From positions 26,290,077 through 26,354,076 of the forward strand of contig NW_022098026.1 of the NCBI RefSeq assembly GCF_002288925.2: a DNA stretch of 64,000 nucleotides, written 5' to 3'. Below, one piece after another: positions 25,106 through 36,899 of this stretch. The DNA is from Delphinapterus leucas. Taxonomy: Eukaryota > Chordata > Mammalia > Artiodactyla > Monodontidae. The number at the start of each line of letters is the position of its first letter. The stretch's first letter is position 1. The notes beneath the pieces were generated by a model. It ran no database searches. It was not told the DNA's origin and worked only from the letters and a program-made list of their open reading frames with translations. The position numbers and the translations under genes were made by a program.

Positions 25106-26680
25106 AGATGACATGGAGAAGGAAATGTACAGTGCTTGCATCAAGATATGGTTGTGAAAGTAAAGAGGAAGGAATTAAATCAGGAACTTGATGGGAGTGG
25201 CATTAGGGAGGAGAGGGTGTTGGGGAGCTAGAGGTAGTCATCAGCAGCAACTATGACACAATTGATATGGAGTGGAATGAATGGTGATGCCAACTCTAGG
25301 AGCTCTGGAGATGGCTGAAGTTTCTGTTGAGGAAACTGAGACAGAATAGAACAAGGGGGCCAATCAATCATTATGCAACCATATTGCAGCACTGATTGTA
25401 GTATTTAGCCTACTGTCCAGGACATGATAAGTGTTCAACACGTGTTGGCAAGATGAATGAATGAATCAGTGAATAAGTATATGCAGAGGACTCAGCAAAA
25501 GAATATACAGCAGGAAAATTTGGGCAAAATGAATATAATTTTCTAGATCAAGATCCCACGCTAACATTTCCTTAAAAAAATCATAAAAACCTCTGATATT
25601 TATTAATTTTTTTTAACATGTGATCAACACTATTTTCAGAAGAACAATCTCTTGAATGTATCTCCGTTTTTAAGAAAGCCTTTAAAAATTTTATGTCATG
25701 TATATTCACTGTAGAAAAATCAGAAAACTTAGATAAAACCAAAAAAAAGGGGGGGGGGGATAAAGCTTATCATATCACCACCCAGAGATAACCCATGCCT
25801 ATTTTTACAAAAATAGGCTTACACTATATATACTACTTTGTAATTTTCACTCAACAATATGTTCTGAGCATCTATGTATGTCAATAAATATGCTTTACGA
25901 AGTCATTTTCAACACATTCCGCCAAATGGAGCTATTACAACATGCTCAACCAATCTTCTATTATTATTCCAGAAAGCTCATTTTTGCTAGTGTGTTTCCA
26001 TTATAAAGGTGCTGCAATAAATGCACAGCAACTACATCTTTGTCTGTATTCTTTATTAGTTCCCCAGACATAATACCTGGAGGCTGAATTACTGAGTCAT
26101 TTTAAACGTCTTTGATATGCATTTTCAAATTGCCCTCTGGTAATTTTGAATGAGATTTCATAACTTATGTGAACTCTTTAGCTTAAACTGCACTTCCATC
26201 TATACTCAGACCTTACTTGATTTCTGCAGCAACCCCACGAGCAGGTCTTGTTGTCCCTATCATTTTCTGTGGAAAAAGAATTCCACACAAGTCATGAGCC
26301 TTTCTCAAGGTTACACTCACACTGAGCTTCCATGAGGGCCCTCTCCACATCACTGGATGAAATGTCAACATGTCAATGAAAAATACAGTACCCTGATCCG
26401 TACTTTCGTCTTCAACAGCAAAACACACTAACTCAAGTTTCTAATGAGGGTGTTTCAAAATTAAACAATACTTAGATATTGCCTGTTTGACACTGAATTC
26501 TCTTTCCCTGTAGAGAAGGCTTCCTGACATCTTGCCAAATAACTAACTTTGCTCTTAAGAAAGTCCCTTTGATAAAATATAGTTGCTTGCAACTGGTTCC
26601 TAGTTGCCAGTACTTTATGGTGTTTGGATATTCTTCTTTACATTTAAACAGAAAAAGGATCAGAGAAGTACAGAACTCAA
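25106..26680. other. Non-coding sequence with an old L1-like patch
   Basis: 25680-26110 resembles the inverted 3' region of old L1s ('aatatgttctgagcatctat', 'aaaggtgctgcaataaatgc'). A G run of about 10 lies at 25749. No gene recognised. Confidence 0.4.
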
Positions 26681-27010
26681 AAGAGCCTTGCAGATCATTT
26701 CAATTGCACCCTAGCTAGTGGAGAGGAGAAAGTCTGTCTGTCTTAACTGGGAAGTGACTTGCCCAAAGTCACAGAGTCAGTGAATAGCACAGATAGGCTC
26801 AAAGAGGGGAGTCTCCCAACCCCCAGTCAGAACTCTGGTTAGCATCACAGAATCTTGTGATTAGTTTGTACCTTAAAATCATATTCTATCCACATAATTT
26901 AGCATTTGGAGAAACTGAGACCCACCAAGAGGAAGTAACTTACTCAATTATACACAGGTAATTAATAGTAGAACTCGATGAGACCCAGGTATCCTGACTT
27001 CCAGTTATGA
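26681..27010 (-). repeat. MIR-like fragments, inverted
   Basis: Two MIR-type cores: 'gaagtgacttgcccaaagtc' at about 26752 and 'tttggagaaactgagaccca' at about 26905, each followed by degenerate tail sequence. Confidence 0.5.
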
Positions 27011-27907
27011 GGCTGATCTCAGACTCCACTCTGACCCACAAGAATCCACACCTGGACCAAAAGCCAGGACCAGGGTGTGTTGAGTGAGGCACTTACCTAA
27101 AGTGCAAATTTTAAAGGGACGCTAAGCTAATACTTTCACGCAATATTTTTAAAAATCAGAATACAAAACATCCATAATGAACAAAATATTTAAATTCTAA
27201 ATAAAGATAGTATCTAACCCTGCTTTTGCATGATTCACCTCACTCACCTCATTCTAATTCTGGTCCTTATTTAAAATTTGTGTATTTTGCTCATCATGGA
27301 TATATTTGCATTAATTTGTGCCTGAGGCAAGTGCCTCACTCACCTCACCCTCATTCCAGCCATATCTGGGGACCTCCAGCCCCAGTGCCTGAGGAGACCT
27401 TACAAGTAAGTCTCCAGTGCTGGGATAGAATGCTTACGAGGAGCTACAGGCCTGTGACTAATGGGACCAATTGCTTGAACAAAATAGCCCTCTAACTGGA
27501 TCCTGGGGTCATGGAGAAATGGCAACTAAAGAAATTATTTCTGGACCTAAAGTTGTTAATAACTTAAGTTCTCATGATACCAACTTGAGCCATTCAAAAT
27601 TTAATTGTTTAGGAAACTGTGTAAAGTTTGGTAGTTTCATAAATCAGCTGTTCAAGCACTGGGTATGATGAACTGGTTTGTCAACTAATATGAAAGAAAT
27701 CTGGGCCTTTTAATTGACCACAAGCTTAATGAGCCCATGATGGGAGGTGACTGCCAGAAACACAAATGGAATCTTGGGTTGTACTAATGGTCTCATGGTA
27801 TTCAGGAGCTCTGAGCCTAATTCCATGGGAAGTCAAAGCCAAGAGAACACATTTTGGACTCTCTGTAGGGAAGGCTCAGGGTTGCTATTTAAGGCTGGAA
27901 GGGTGCT
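27011..27907. other. Non-coding sequence, nothing recognised
   Basis: Two similar 'cctcactcacctca' phrases (about 27238 and 27332) make a small imperfect repeat. No gene seen. Confidence 0.4.
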
Positions 27908-28340
27908 TGTTATGGTTTGAATTGTGCCCCCAACAAAAGAAGTTGAAGTCCTAACCCGCAGTAGCTGTGAATGTGACCTTATCTGGAAACAGGGTCTTTG
28001 CCAATGAGCAAGTTAAGGTAATGAGGTATATCCTAATCCAGTATGACTGGCATCCTTATGAAAAATGAAATTTGGACACAGGAACAGACACGCAGGGGGA
28101 ACATCATATGATGATGAAGGCAGAGATCGGGGTGAAGTATCTATAAGCCAAGGAATGCCAAAGACTGCTGGAAAACCACCAAGCTGAGAGGAGAGAGAAG
28201 CAGATTCTCCCTCAAAGTCCTCAGAAGGAATTAACCCACTGGCATTTTGATCTTGGACTTCTAGCCTCCAGAACTGTGAGACTATGAATTTTTGTTATTT
28301 TAAGCCACCCTGTTTATGACAGCCCAGGGAAACTAACACA
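27908..28340 (+). mobile_element. MLT1-type MaLR solo LTR
   Basis: A nearly complete LTR in sense: begins 'tgttatggtttgaattgtgc', contains 'aatgtgaccttatctggaaa', 'ataagccaaggaatgccaaa', 'cttctagcctccagaactgt' and ends 'gggaaactaacaca'. Length 433 bp fits MLT1. No internal region is attached. Confidence 0.8.
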
Positions 28341-28849
28341 GTGATCTACAGAGCATTTGGCCCAGGAGCACCCTTGACCTGAAGGAAGTTGGGAAAACCC
28401 CTCCATTCAGATTCTCATAGACAAAGCCATTCCCAGGTTCATCACAGGGTCCAGCATATAATAGACATGTGTTGACCTATTCATTAAGAAAGAAATGAAT
28501 TTCAAAGCAATCCACTATTGTTAGGGGGGTAAAAAAAGAGGTTGACACACAAGATTACCTTCCTTCAACTTCTAAACTCATACTCAGCATGAGCCATTTT
28601 AACCTCATTCTATTTTCAGGGGATGAATCATCAGATGCCAGACAGACAGTATCATAGAGATTATGGAGCTCAGCCTTCCACTCTACACATGAGTAAAATC
28701 GGATTTAATGAGGAAGGGACTAGTTCTTTCCATACGCGTGTCTCCCTCCCATGCAGGGGAACCCTTTCCCCCTTTTTTCCATCATACATTAACATATCTC
28801 CTAGTACTTTGCCGTCATCAACAGCTTAAAATTTAAATGAGAAATGATC
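28341..28849. other. Non-coding sequence, nothing recognised
   Basis: No gene or clear repeat. Confidence 0.4.
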
Positions 28850-29282
28850 CCAAGAGGAGGCAGGAGGCGATGGCCACACGGCTGCTGCTGCTGCTGCTGC
28901 AGTGGGGCACGTGGGGGTGACTGGTGGCGACCAAGGTGGCGGCGAGAGATTTAACCCAGAGACTGACTTCACTATAGAAACACCCACAGTTGTATCAACA
29001 ACTGGGGAAAGATAGTGGCAACAGGCGAAGGAAAAACAGCTCTGACATACTAAGTACAACGACTACGCTAAAAGCAAGTGGGCTTAAGGCCCCTACCAAG
29101 ATCCTTAAGCCTGGAAGCACAGCCTTGAAGACACCTGCTCCTGTTAACGCTTTATGTTTCTCCGTAATTGCAAGTTTTTAATCCTACGTGAAGACTTCTA
29201 TCTAAAAAATCTTAAAAGACAATCTTATAAAACTTCATATTCTTGAAAATACTTGAAAAAGTTTCAATTAAAAGACATAGAG
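28850..29282 (+). pseudogene. CLIP1: CLIP1 5'-end retropseudogene fragment (chimeric 3' part)
   Basis: At 29059-29136 the frame 'LKASGLKAPTKILKPGSTAL' then KTP matches the amino terminus of CLIP1 (CAP-Gly domain linker protein 1, also called restin/CLIP-170), a microtubule plus-end tracking protein. The two methionine codons of the CLIP1 start (positions 1 and 3) are both ACG here, so the start is lost. Upstream, 28850-29058 holds a GC-rich stretch with a (CTG)n run at 28880-28900 that I infer to be 5' UTR. After about 29136 the match stops and AT-rich sequence ends at 'caattaaaag', which looks like an mRNA 3' end without a poly(A) tract. It has no intron in the matched part. A 5' mRNA end joined to another 3' end is unusual for a retrocopy. 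CLIP1 identity is from memory of the protein's first residues. Confidence 0.7.
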
Positions 29283-29529
29283 GCAGGTGGAGCAGGCTCC
29301 GGGTCACGCGCTTCTCCAGGAACAAGGCACACTTCATGGCCTTGAGGCCGCTCTTCCACTCGTCACTGACTGGCTTCCTGATGTCTTAGAGGTTGAGGCA
29401 GCCCCCGCGCTAGTTCTGCAGGCACATCAGGCCCTGGGCCCGCCGGCTGTGCTCGTGGGAACAGCGCAGAAAGAACCGGGTGAAGGGCTTCAAGACCATG
29501 TCGTCGCAGTCGAGATACATCAGAAATAC
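29283..29529 (-). pseudogene. Ferritin heavy-chain retropseudogene fragment
   Basis: On the minus strand the frame aligns with the middle of ferritin heavy-chain proteins: a degenerate 'DRDDVALKNF'-like helix segment, then 'LMCLQN', a stop, 'RGGCLNL', a second stop, 'DIRKP', '[18 protein letters not shown]' and 'SLL'. Both stops sit where ferritins have glutamine (CAG to TAG, CAA to TAA). About 80 codons remain, and both ends are cut. The high GC content and 'DIRKP' are closer to FTHL17/FTMT-like ferritins than to FTH1, but the parent is not settled. It directly abuts the L1 5' end on its right and the CLIP1 fragment on its left. Confidence 0.8.
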
Positions 29530-30896
29530 ATCTACAGGTGGAACAACTCCTACAGAATACCCACTGAACGCTTGCAGAAGACCTCACACCTCCCAAAAGG
29601 CAAGAAACTCCCCCACATACCTGGGTAGGGCAAAAGAAAAAAGAATAAACAGAGACAAAAGAATAGGGACGGGACCGGCACCAGTGGGAGGGAGCTGTGA
29701 AGGAGGAAAGGTTTCCACACACTAGGAAGCCCCTTCGAGGGCGGAGACTGCGGGTGGCGGAGGGGGAAAGCTTTGGAGCTGCGAAGGAGAGCTCAGCCAC
29801 AGGGGTGCGGAGGGCAAAGCGGAGAGATTCCCGCACAGACGATTAGGGCCGACCGGCACTCACCAACCTGAGAGGCTTGTCTGCTCACCCGCCGGGGCGG
29901 GCAGGGCTGGGCGCGGAGGCTTGGGCTTCGGTCGGAGGGCAGGGAGAGGACTGGGCTTGGCGGCGTGAGCACACCCTGCAGGGGATTAGTGCACCACGGC
30001 TAGCCGGGAGGGAGTCCGGGGAAATGTCTGCACCTGCCGAAGAGGCAAGAGACTTTTTCTTCCCTCTTTGTTACCTGGTGCGTGAGGAGAGGGGATTAAG
30101 AGCACTGCTTAAAGGAGCTCCAGAGACGGGCGCGAGCCGCGGCTAAAAGCGCAGACCCCAGTGACGGGCATGAGACGCTAAGGCTGCTGCTGCCGCCACC
30201 AAGAAGCCTGTGTGCTAGCACAGGTCACTATCCACACCCCGCTTCCGGGGAGCCTGTGCAGCCCGCCACTGCCAGGATCCCGGGATCCAGGGACAACTTC
30301 CCCGGGAGAACGCACGGCGCGCCTCAGGCTGGTGCAACGTCACGACGGCCTCTGCCGCCGCAGGCTCGCCCTGCATCCGCATCCCGCCCTCCCCCCAGCC
30401 TGAGTGAGCCAGAGCCCCCGAAGCAGTGGCTCCTTTAACCCCGTCCTGTCTGAGCGAAGAACAGACGCACTCAGGCGACCTACACACAGAGGCAGGGCCA
30501 AATCCAAACCTGAACCCCAGGAGCTGTGCGAACAAGGAAGAGAAAGGGAAATTTCTCCCAGCAGCCTCAGGAGCAGCGGATTAAATCTCCACAATCAACT
30601 TGATGTACCCTGCATCGGTGGAATACCTGAATAGACAACGAATCATCCCAAATTGAGGAGGTGGACTTTGAGAGCAAGATATATTATTTTTTCCCATTTT
30701 CCTCTTTTTGTGAGAGTCTATGTGTATGCTTCTGTGTGAGATTTTGTCTGTATAGCTTTGCTTTCACCATTTGTCCCAGGGTTATGTCCGTCCATTTTTT
30801 GTTTGTTTTCTTTTAAAAAATTTTTTTCTTAATAATTATTTTTTATTTTAATAACTTTATTTTATTTTATTTTCTTTTTCTTTTTCCTTCCTCCCT

Positions 30897-30947
<51 letters not shown>

Positions 30948-31478
30948 ATTCTTTCTTCTTTTTCTCTGTTTTATTCTGAGCCGTGTGGATGAAAGGCTCT
31001 TGGTGCTCCAGCCAGGAGTCAGTGCTGTGCCTCTGAGGTGGCAGACCCAACTTCAGGACACTGGTCCAAAAGAGACCTCCCAGCTCCACGTAATATCAAA
31101 TGGTGAAAATCTCCCAGAGATCTCCATCTCAACACCAACACCCAGCTTCACTCAACGACCCGCAAGCTACAGTACTGGACACCCTATGCCAAACAACTAG
31201 CAAGACAGGAACACAACCCCACCCTTTAGCAGAGAGGCTGCCTAAAATCATAATAAGGCCACAGACACCCCAAAACACACCACCACACGTGGACCTGCCC
31301 ACCAGAAAGACAAGATCCAGCCTCATCCACCATAACACAGACACTAGTCCCCTCCACCAGGAAGCCTACACAACCCACTGAACCAACTTTAGCCACTGGG
31401 GACACACACCAAAAACAACAGGAACTACGAACATGCAGCCTGCAAAAAGGAGACCCCAAACACAGTAAGATAAACAAA
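29530..31478 (+). promoter_or_regulatory. L1 5' UTR (internal promoter region)
   Basis: A GC- and CpG-rich first kilobase (about 29680-30500) changes at 30630 to a T-rich stretch and then to a polypyrimidine tract at 30880-30965. The last part (30985-31478) leads into ORF1. Internal RNA polymerase II promoters lie in the 5' UTR of L1 elements; promoter function here is inferred, not seen. The overlapping open frames in the GC-rich part are compositional. Confidence 0.75.
30888..30966 (+). repeat. Polypyrimidine (CCCT/CT/CTTT) tract
   Basis: Successive (CCCT)n, (CT)n and (CTTT)n blocks, almost purely pyrimidine on the plus strand. It belongs to the L1 5' UTR. Confidence 0.9.
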
Positions 31479-32591
31479 ATGAGAAGACAAAAAAACACAC
31501 AGCAGATGAAGGAGCAAGATAAAAACCTACCAGACCTAACAAATGAAGAGGAAATAGGCAGTCTACCTGAAAAAGAATTCAGAATAATGATAGTAAAGAT
31601 GATCCAAAATCTTGGAAATAGAATAGAGAAAATGCAAGAAACATTTAACAAGGACCTAGAAGAACTAAAGGTGAAACAAGCAACGATGAACAACACAGTA
31701 AATGAAATTAAAAATACTCTAGATGGGATCAATAGCAGAATAACTGAGGCAGAAGAACGGATAAGTGACCTGGAAGATAAAATAGTGGAAATAACTACTG
31801 CAGAGCAGAATAAAGAAAAAAGAATGAAAAGAACTGAGGACAGTCTCAGAGACCTCTGGGACAACATTAAACACACCAACATTCGAAGTATAGGGGTCCC
31901 AGAAGAAGAATAGAACAAGAAAGGGACTGAGAAAATATTTGAAGAGATTATAGTTGAAAACTTCCCTAATATGGGAAAGGAAGTAGTTAATCAAGTCCAG
32001 GAAGCACAGAGAGTCCCATACAGGATAAATCCAAGGAGAAACACGCCAAGACACATATTAATCAAACTATCAAAAATAAAATACAAAGGAAACATATTAG
32101 CAGCTTCCCTGGTGGCGCAGTGGTTGAGAGTCCACCTGCCGATGCAGGGGACACGGGTCCGTGCCCCGGTCTGGGAAGATCCCACATGCTGCGGAGTGGC
32201 TAGGCCCGTGAGCCATGGCCGCTGGGCCTGCGCGTTCGGAGCCTGTGCTCCGCGATGGGAGAGGCCACAACAGTGAGAGGCCCACGTACTGCAAAAAAAA
32301 AAAAAAAGAAAACATATTAAAAGCAGCAAGGGAAAAACAACAAATAACACACAAGGGAATCCCCATAAGGTTAACAGATATCTTTCAGCAGAAACTCTGC
32401 AAGCCAGAAGGGAGTGGCAGGACATATTTAAAGTGATGAAGGAGAAAAACCTACAACCAAGATTACTCTACCCAGCAAGGATCTCATTCAGATATGATGG
32501 AGAAATTACAACCTTCACAGACAAGCAAAAGCTGAGAGAGTTCAGCACCACCAAACCAGCTTTACAACAAATGCTAAAGGAACTTCTCTAG
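31479..32591 (+). pseudogene. L1 ORF1 (RNA-binding protein), disrupted
   Basis: Starts at ATG 31479 with 'MRRQKNTQQMKEQDK'. Residues about 45-125 form the coiled coil, with heptad-like repeats through 'ISDLEDKIVE'. An in-frame TAG at 31911-31913 ends the frame after 144 codons, before most of the RRM and the carboxy-terminal domain. The rest is still recognisable to the natural stop at 32589-32591 but is also split by the SINE at 32100-32309. The antisense 230-codon frame over this gene is a shadow. Confidence 0.9.
32100..32309 (+). mobile_element. CHR-type SINE inserted in L1 ORF1
   Basis: Full CHR-type SINE beginning 'cagcttccctggtggcgcag' and ending in a 15-nt A run plus 'gaa'. The 10-bp 'aaacatatta' occurs at 32090-32099 and 32310-32319, a target-site duplication. 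It is younger than the L1 that it splits. Confidence 0.95.
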
Positions 32592-32649
32592 GCAAGAAAC
32601 ACAAGAGAAGGAAAAGACCTACAATAACAAACCCAAAACAATTAAGAAA

Positions 32650-35600
32650 ATGGGAATAGGAACATACATATCAATAATTACCTTAAATGTAAATGGATTA
32701 AATGCTCCCACCAAAAGACACAGACTGGCTGAATGGATACAAAAACAAGACCCATATATATGCTGTCTACAAGAGACCCACTTCAGACCTAGGGACACAT
32801 CCAGACCGAAAGTTAGGGGATGGAAAAAGATATTCCATGCAAATGGAAATCAAAAGAAAGCTGGAGTAGCAATTCTCATATCAGACAAAATAGATGTTAA
32901 AATAAAGACTATTACAAGAGACAAAGAAGGACACTACATAATGATCAGGGGATCGATCCAAGAAGAAGATATAACAGTTGTAAATCTTTATGCAGCCAAC
33001 ATAGGAGCACCTCAATGCATAAGGCAAATAGTAACAACAAGGAGCACCTCAATGCATAAGGGGAAATCGACAGTAACACATTCATAGTAGAGGACTTTAA
33101 TACCCCACTTTCACGAATGGACAGATCATCCAAAATGAAAATAAATAAGGAAATACAAGCTTTAAATGATACATTAAACAAGATGGACTTAATTGATATT
33201 TATAGGACATTCCATCCAAAGACAACAGAATACACATTTTTCTCAAGTTCTCATGGAACATTCTCCAGGATATCTTGGGTCCACAAATCAAGCCTTGGTA
33301 AATTTAAGAAAACTGAAATTGTATCAAGTTATCTCTTCTGACCACAACGCTATGAGACAAGATATGAATTACAGGAAAAGATCTGTAAAAAATACAAACA
33401 CATGGAAGCTAAACAATACACTACTTAATAACGAAGTGATCACTGAAGAAATCAAAGAGAAAATCAAAAAATACCTAGAAACAAATGACAATGGAGACAC
33501 GATGACCCAAAACCTATGGGATGCAGCAAAAGCAGTTCTAAGAGGGAAGTTTATAGGAATACAATCCTACCTTAAGGAACAAGAAACATCTCGGTTAAAC
33601 AACCTAACCTTGCACCTAAAGCAATTAGAGAAAGAAGAACAAAAAAAACCCAAATTTAGCAGACGGAAAGAAATCATAAAGATCAGATCAGAAATAAATG
33701 AAAAAGAAATGAAGGAAACGATAGCAAAGATCAATAAAACTAAAAGTTGGTTCTTTGAGAAGATAAACAAAATTGATAAACCATTAGCCAGACTCATCAA
33801 GAAAAAATGGGAGAAGACTCAAATCAATAGAATTAGAAATGAAAAAGGAGAAGTAACAACTGACACTGCAGAAATAGAAAAGATCATGAGAGATTACTAC
33901 ACGCAATTCTATGCCAATAAAATGGACAACCTGGAAGAAATGGACAAATTCTTAGAAATGCACAACCTGCCAAGATGAATCAGGAAGAAATAGAAAATAC
34001 GAACAGACCAATCACAAGCACTGAAATTGAAACTGTGATTAAAAATATTCCAACAAACAAAAGCCCAGGACCAGATGGCTTCACAGGCAAATTCTATCCA
34101 ACGTTTAGAGAAGAGCTAACACCTATCCTTCTCAAACTCTTCCAAAATATAGCAGAGGGAGGAACACTCCCAAACTCATTCTACGAGGCCATCATCACCC
34201 TGATACGAAAACCAGGCAAAGATGTCACAAAGAAAGAAAACTACAGGCCAATATCACTGATGAACATAGATGCAAATCTCCTCAACAAAATACTAGCAAA
34301 CAGAATCCGACAGCACATTAAAAGGATCATACACCATGATCAAGTGGGGTTTATCCCAGGAATGCAAGGATTCTTCAATATACGCAAATCAATCCATGTG
34401 ATACACCATATTAACAAATTGAAGGAGAAAAACCATATGATCATCTCAATAGATGCAGAGAAAGCTTTCGACAAAATCCAACACCCCTTTATGATAAAAA
34501 CCCTGCAGAAAGTAGGCATAGAGGAAACTTTCCTCAACATAATAAAGGCCATATATGACAAACCCACAGCCAACATTGTCCTCAATGGTGAAAAACTGAA
34601 ACCATTTCCACTAAGATCAGGAATAAGACAAGGTTGCCCACTCTCACCACTCTTATTCAACATAGTTTTGGAAGTTTTTGCCACAGCAATCAGAGAAGAA
34701 AAGGAAATAAAAGGAATCCAAATCGGAAAAGAAGAAGTAAAGCTGTCACTCTTTGCAGATGACATGACACTATACATAGAGAATCCTAAAGATGCTACCA
34801 GAAAACTGCTAGAGCTAGTCAATGAATTTGGTAAAGCAGCAGGATACAAAATTAATGCACAGAAATCTCTGGCATTCCTATATACTAATGATGAAAAATC
34901 TGAAAGTGAAATTAAGAAAACACTCCCATTTACCATTGCAACATAAAGAATAAAATATCTAGGAATAAACCTACCTAAGGAGACAAAAGACCTGTATGCA
35001 GAAAATTATAAGACACTGATGAAAGAACTTAAAGATGATACAAATAGATGGAGAGATATACCATGTTCTTGGATTGGAAGAATCAACATTGTGAAAATGA
35101 CTCTACTACCCAAAGCAATCTACAGATTCAATGCAATCCCTATCAAACTACCACTGGCATTTTTCACAGAACTAGAACAAAAAATTTCACAATTTGTATG
35201 GAAACACAAAAGACCCCGAACAGCCAAAGCAATCTTGAGAACGAAAAATGGAGCTGGAGGAATCAGGCTCCCTGACTTCAGACTATACTACAAAGCTACA
35301 GTAATCAAGACAGTATGGTACTGGCACAAAAACAGAAATATAGATCAATGGAACAGGATAGAAAGCTCAGAGATAAACCCACACACACATATGGCCACCT
35401 TATCTTTGATAAAGGAGGCAAGAATATACAATGGAGAAAAGACAACCTCCTCTATAAGTGGTGCTGGGAAAACTGGACAGCTACATGTAAAAGAATGAAA
35501 GTAGAACACTCCCTAACACCACACACAAAAATAAACTCAAAATGGATTAAAGACCAAAATGTAAGGCCAGACACTATAAAACTCTTAGAGGAAAACATAG

Positions 35601-36530
35601 GAAGAACACTCTTTGACGTAAATCACTGCAAGATCCTTTTTGACCCACCTCCAGAAGAAATGGAAATAAAAACAAAAATACACAAATGGGACCTAATGAA
35701 ACTTCAAAGCTTTTGCACAGCAAAGGAAACCATAAAAAAGATGAAAAGACGACCCTCAGAAGGGGAGAATATATTGCAAATGAAGTAACTGACAAAGGAT
35801 TAATCTCCAAAATATATAAGCAGCTCATGCAGCTCAATATCAAAAAAACAAACTGAGTCCAAAAATGGGCAGAAGACCTAAATAGACATTTCTCCAAAGA
35901 AGATGTACAGATTGCCAACAAACACATGACAGGATGCTCAACACCACTAATCATTAGAGAAATGCAAATCAAAACTACAATGAGGTATCACCTCACCCTG
36001 GTCAGAATGGCTATCATCAAAAAATCTACAAACAATAAATGCTGGAGAGAGTGTGGAGAAAGGGGAACCCTCTTGCACTGCTGGTGGGAATGTAAATTGA
36101 TACAGCCACTATGGAGAACAGTATGGAGGTTCCTTAAAAAACTAAAAATTGAATTACCATATGACCCAGCAATCCCACTACTGGGCATATACCCCAAGAA
36201 AACCATAATTCAAGAAGAGTCACGTAGCACAATGTTCATTGCAGCACTATTTACAATAGCCAGGGCATGGAAGCAACCTAAGTGCCCATCAACAGGTGAA
36301 TGGATAAGGAAGGTGTGGCACATTTATTTATACAATGGAATATAACTCAGCCATAAAAAGAAACAAAACTGAGTTATTTGTAGTGAGGTGTATGGACCTA
36401 GAGTCTGTCATACAAAGTAAGTCAGAAAGAGAAAGACAAATACCGTATGCTAACACATACATATGGAATCTAAAAAACAAAAATGGTTCTGATGAACCTA
36501 GGGGCAGGACAAGAATAAAGACACAGATGT
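32650..36530 (+). pseudogene. L1 ORF2 (endonuclease/reverse transcriptase), disrupted
   Basis: Begins at ATG 32650 with the endonuclease amino end ('NVNGLN', 'QETH'). The frame is lost near 33025-33090 after a short local duplication, changes again near 33190-33350, and is broken once more around 33975. The reverse transcriptase frame 33975-34946 keeps the 'FADD' active-site motif at 34752-34763. Further breaks follow at 34946, near 35400-35500 and 35790-35925. A Cys/His motif of the form C-x3-C-x7-H-x4-C at 36040-36093 marks the carboxy-terminal region. At least four frame changes or stops mean no full protein can be made. Confidence 0.9.
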
Positions 36531-36845
36531 AGAGAATGGACTTGAGGACACGGGGAGGGGGAAGGGTAAGCTGAGATGAAGTGAGAGAGTAACACTGACA
36601 TATATACACTACCAAACGTAAAATAGATAGCTAGTTGGAAGCAGCTGCATAGCACAGGGAGATCAGCTTGGCGCTTTGCGACCACCTAGAGGGATGGCAT
36701 AAGTGGGGGTGGAAGGGAGACACAAGAGGGAGGGGACATGGGGATATATGTATGCATATAGTTGATTCACTTGGTTATACAGCAGAAACTAACACAACAG
36801 TGTAAAGCAATTATACTCCAGTAAAGATGTTAAAAAAAAAAAAAA
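36531..36845 (+). other. L1 3' UTR and poly(A) tail
   Basis: Purine-rich sequence with 'ggggagggggaagggtaag', then 'tatactccagtaaagatgtt' and 14-15 A residues. This is the common end of cetartiodactyl L1s. Confidence 0.8.
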
Positions 36846-36899
36846 GTAATGATTGCAGCCACTAGAAGTTAGGAAAGATATAATGCCCACTCGTGGTTC

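Larger units (their letters stand above)
29530..36845 (+). mobile_element. Nearly full-length, inactive L1 retrotransposon
   Basis: A LINE-1 of about 7.3 kb with a cetartiodactyl-type 5' UTR (about 29530-31478), ORF1 (31479-32591, broken), ORF2 (32650 to about 36530, broken), a 3' UTR and a poly(A) tract at 36831-36845. L1s copy themselves by target-primed reverse transcription using the ORF1 RNA-binding protein and the ORF2 endonuclease/reverse transcriptase. A CHR SINE lies inside ORF1. The body resembles remembered cetacean L1 consensus closely, suggesting a fairly young copy, but it cannot make full proteins. No confident target-site duplication was found; see the findings for a weak candidate pair. 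Confidence 0.9.

Noticed and set aside
28880..28900. Signal peptide from the MATRLLLLLLQ-like reading of the CTG run
   Set aside because: The frame stops after about 16 codons, and the run fits a 5' UTR repeat in a retropseudogene.
29363..29836. 157-codon open frame (-) across the ferritin piece and the L1 5' UTR
   Set aside because: Runs over a junction of unrelated elements, in a different frame from the ferritin alignment.
31226..31918. 230-codon open frame (-)
   Set aside because: Antisense of L1 5' UTR and ORF1. Its hydrophobic, serine-rich content is what antisense L1 gives.
34340..34936. 198-codon open frame (-)
   Set aside because: Antisense of the L1 reverse transcriptase region.
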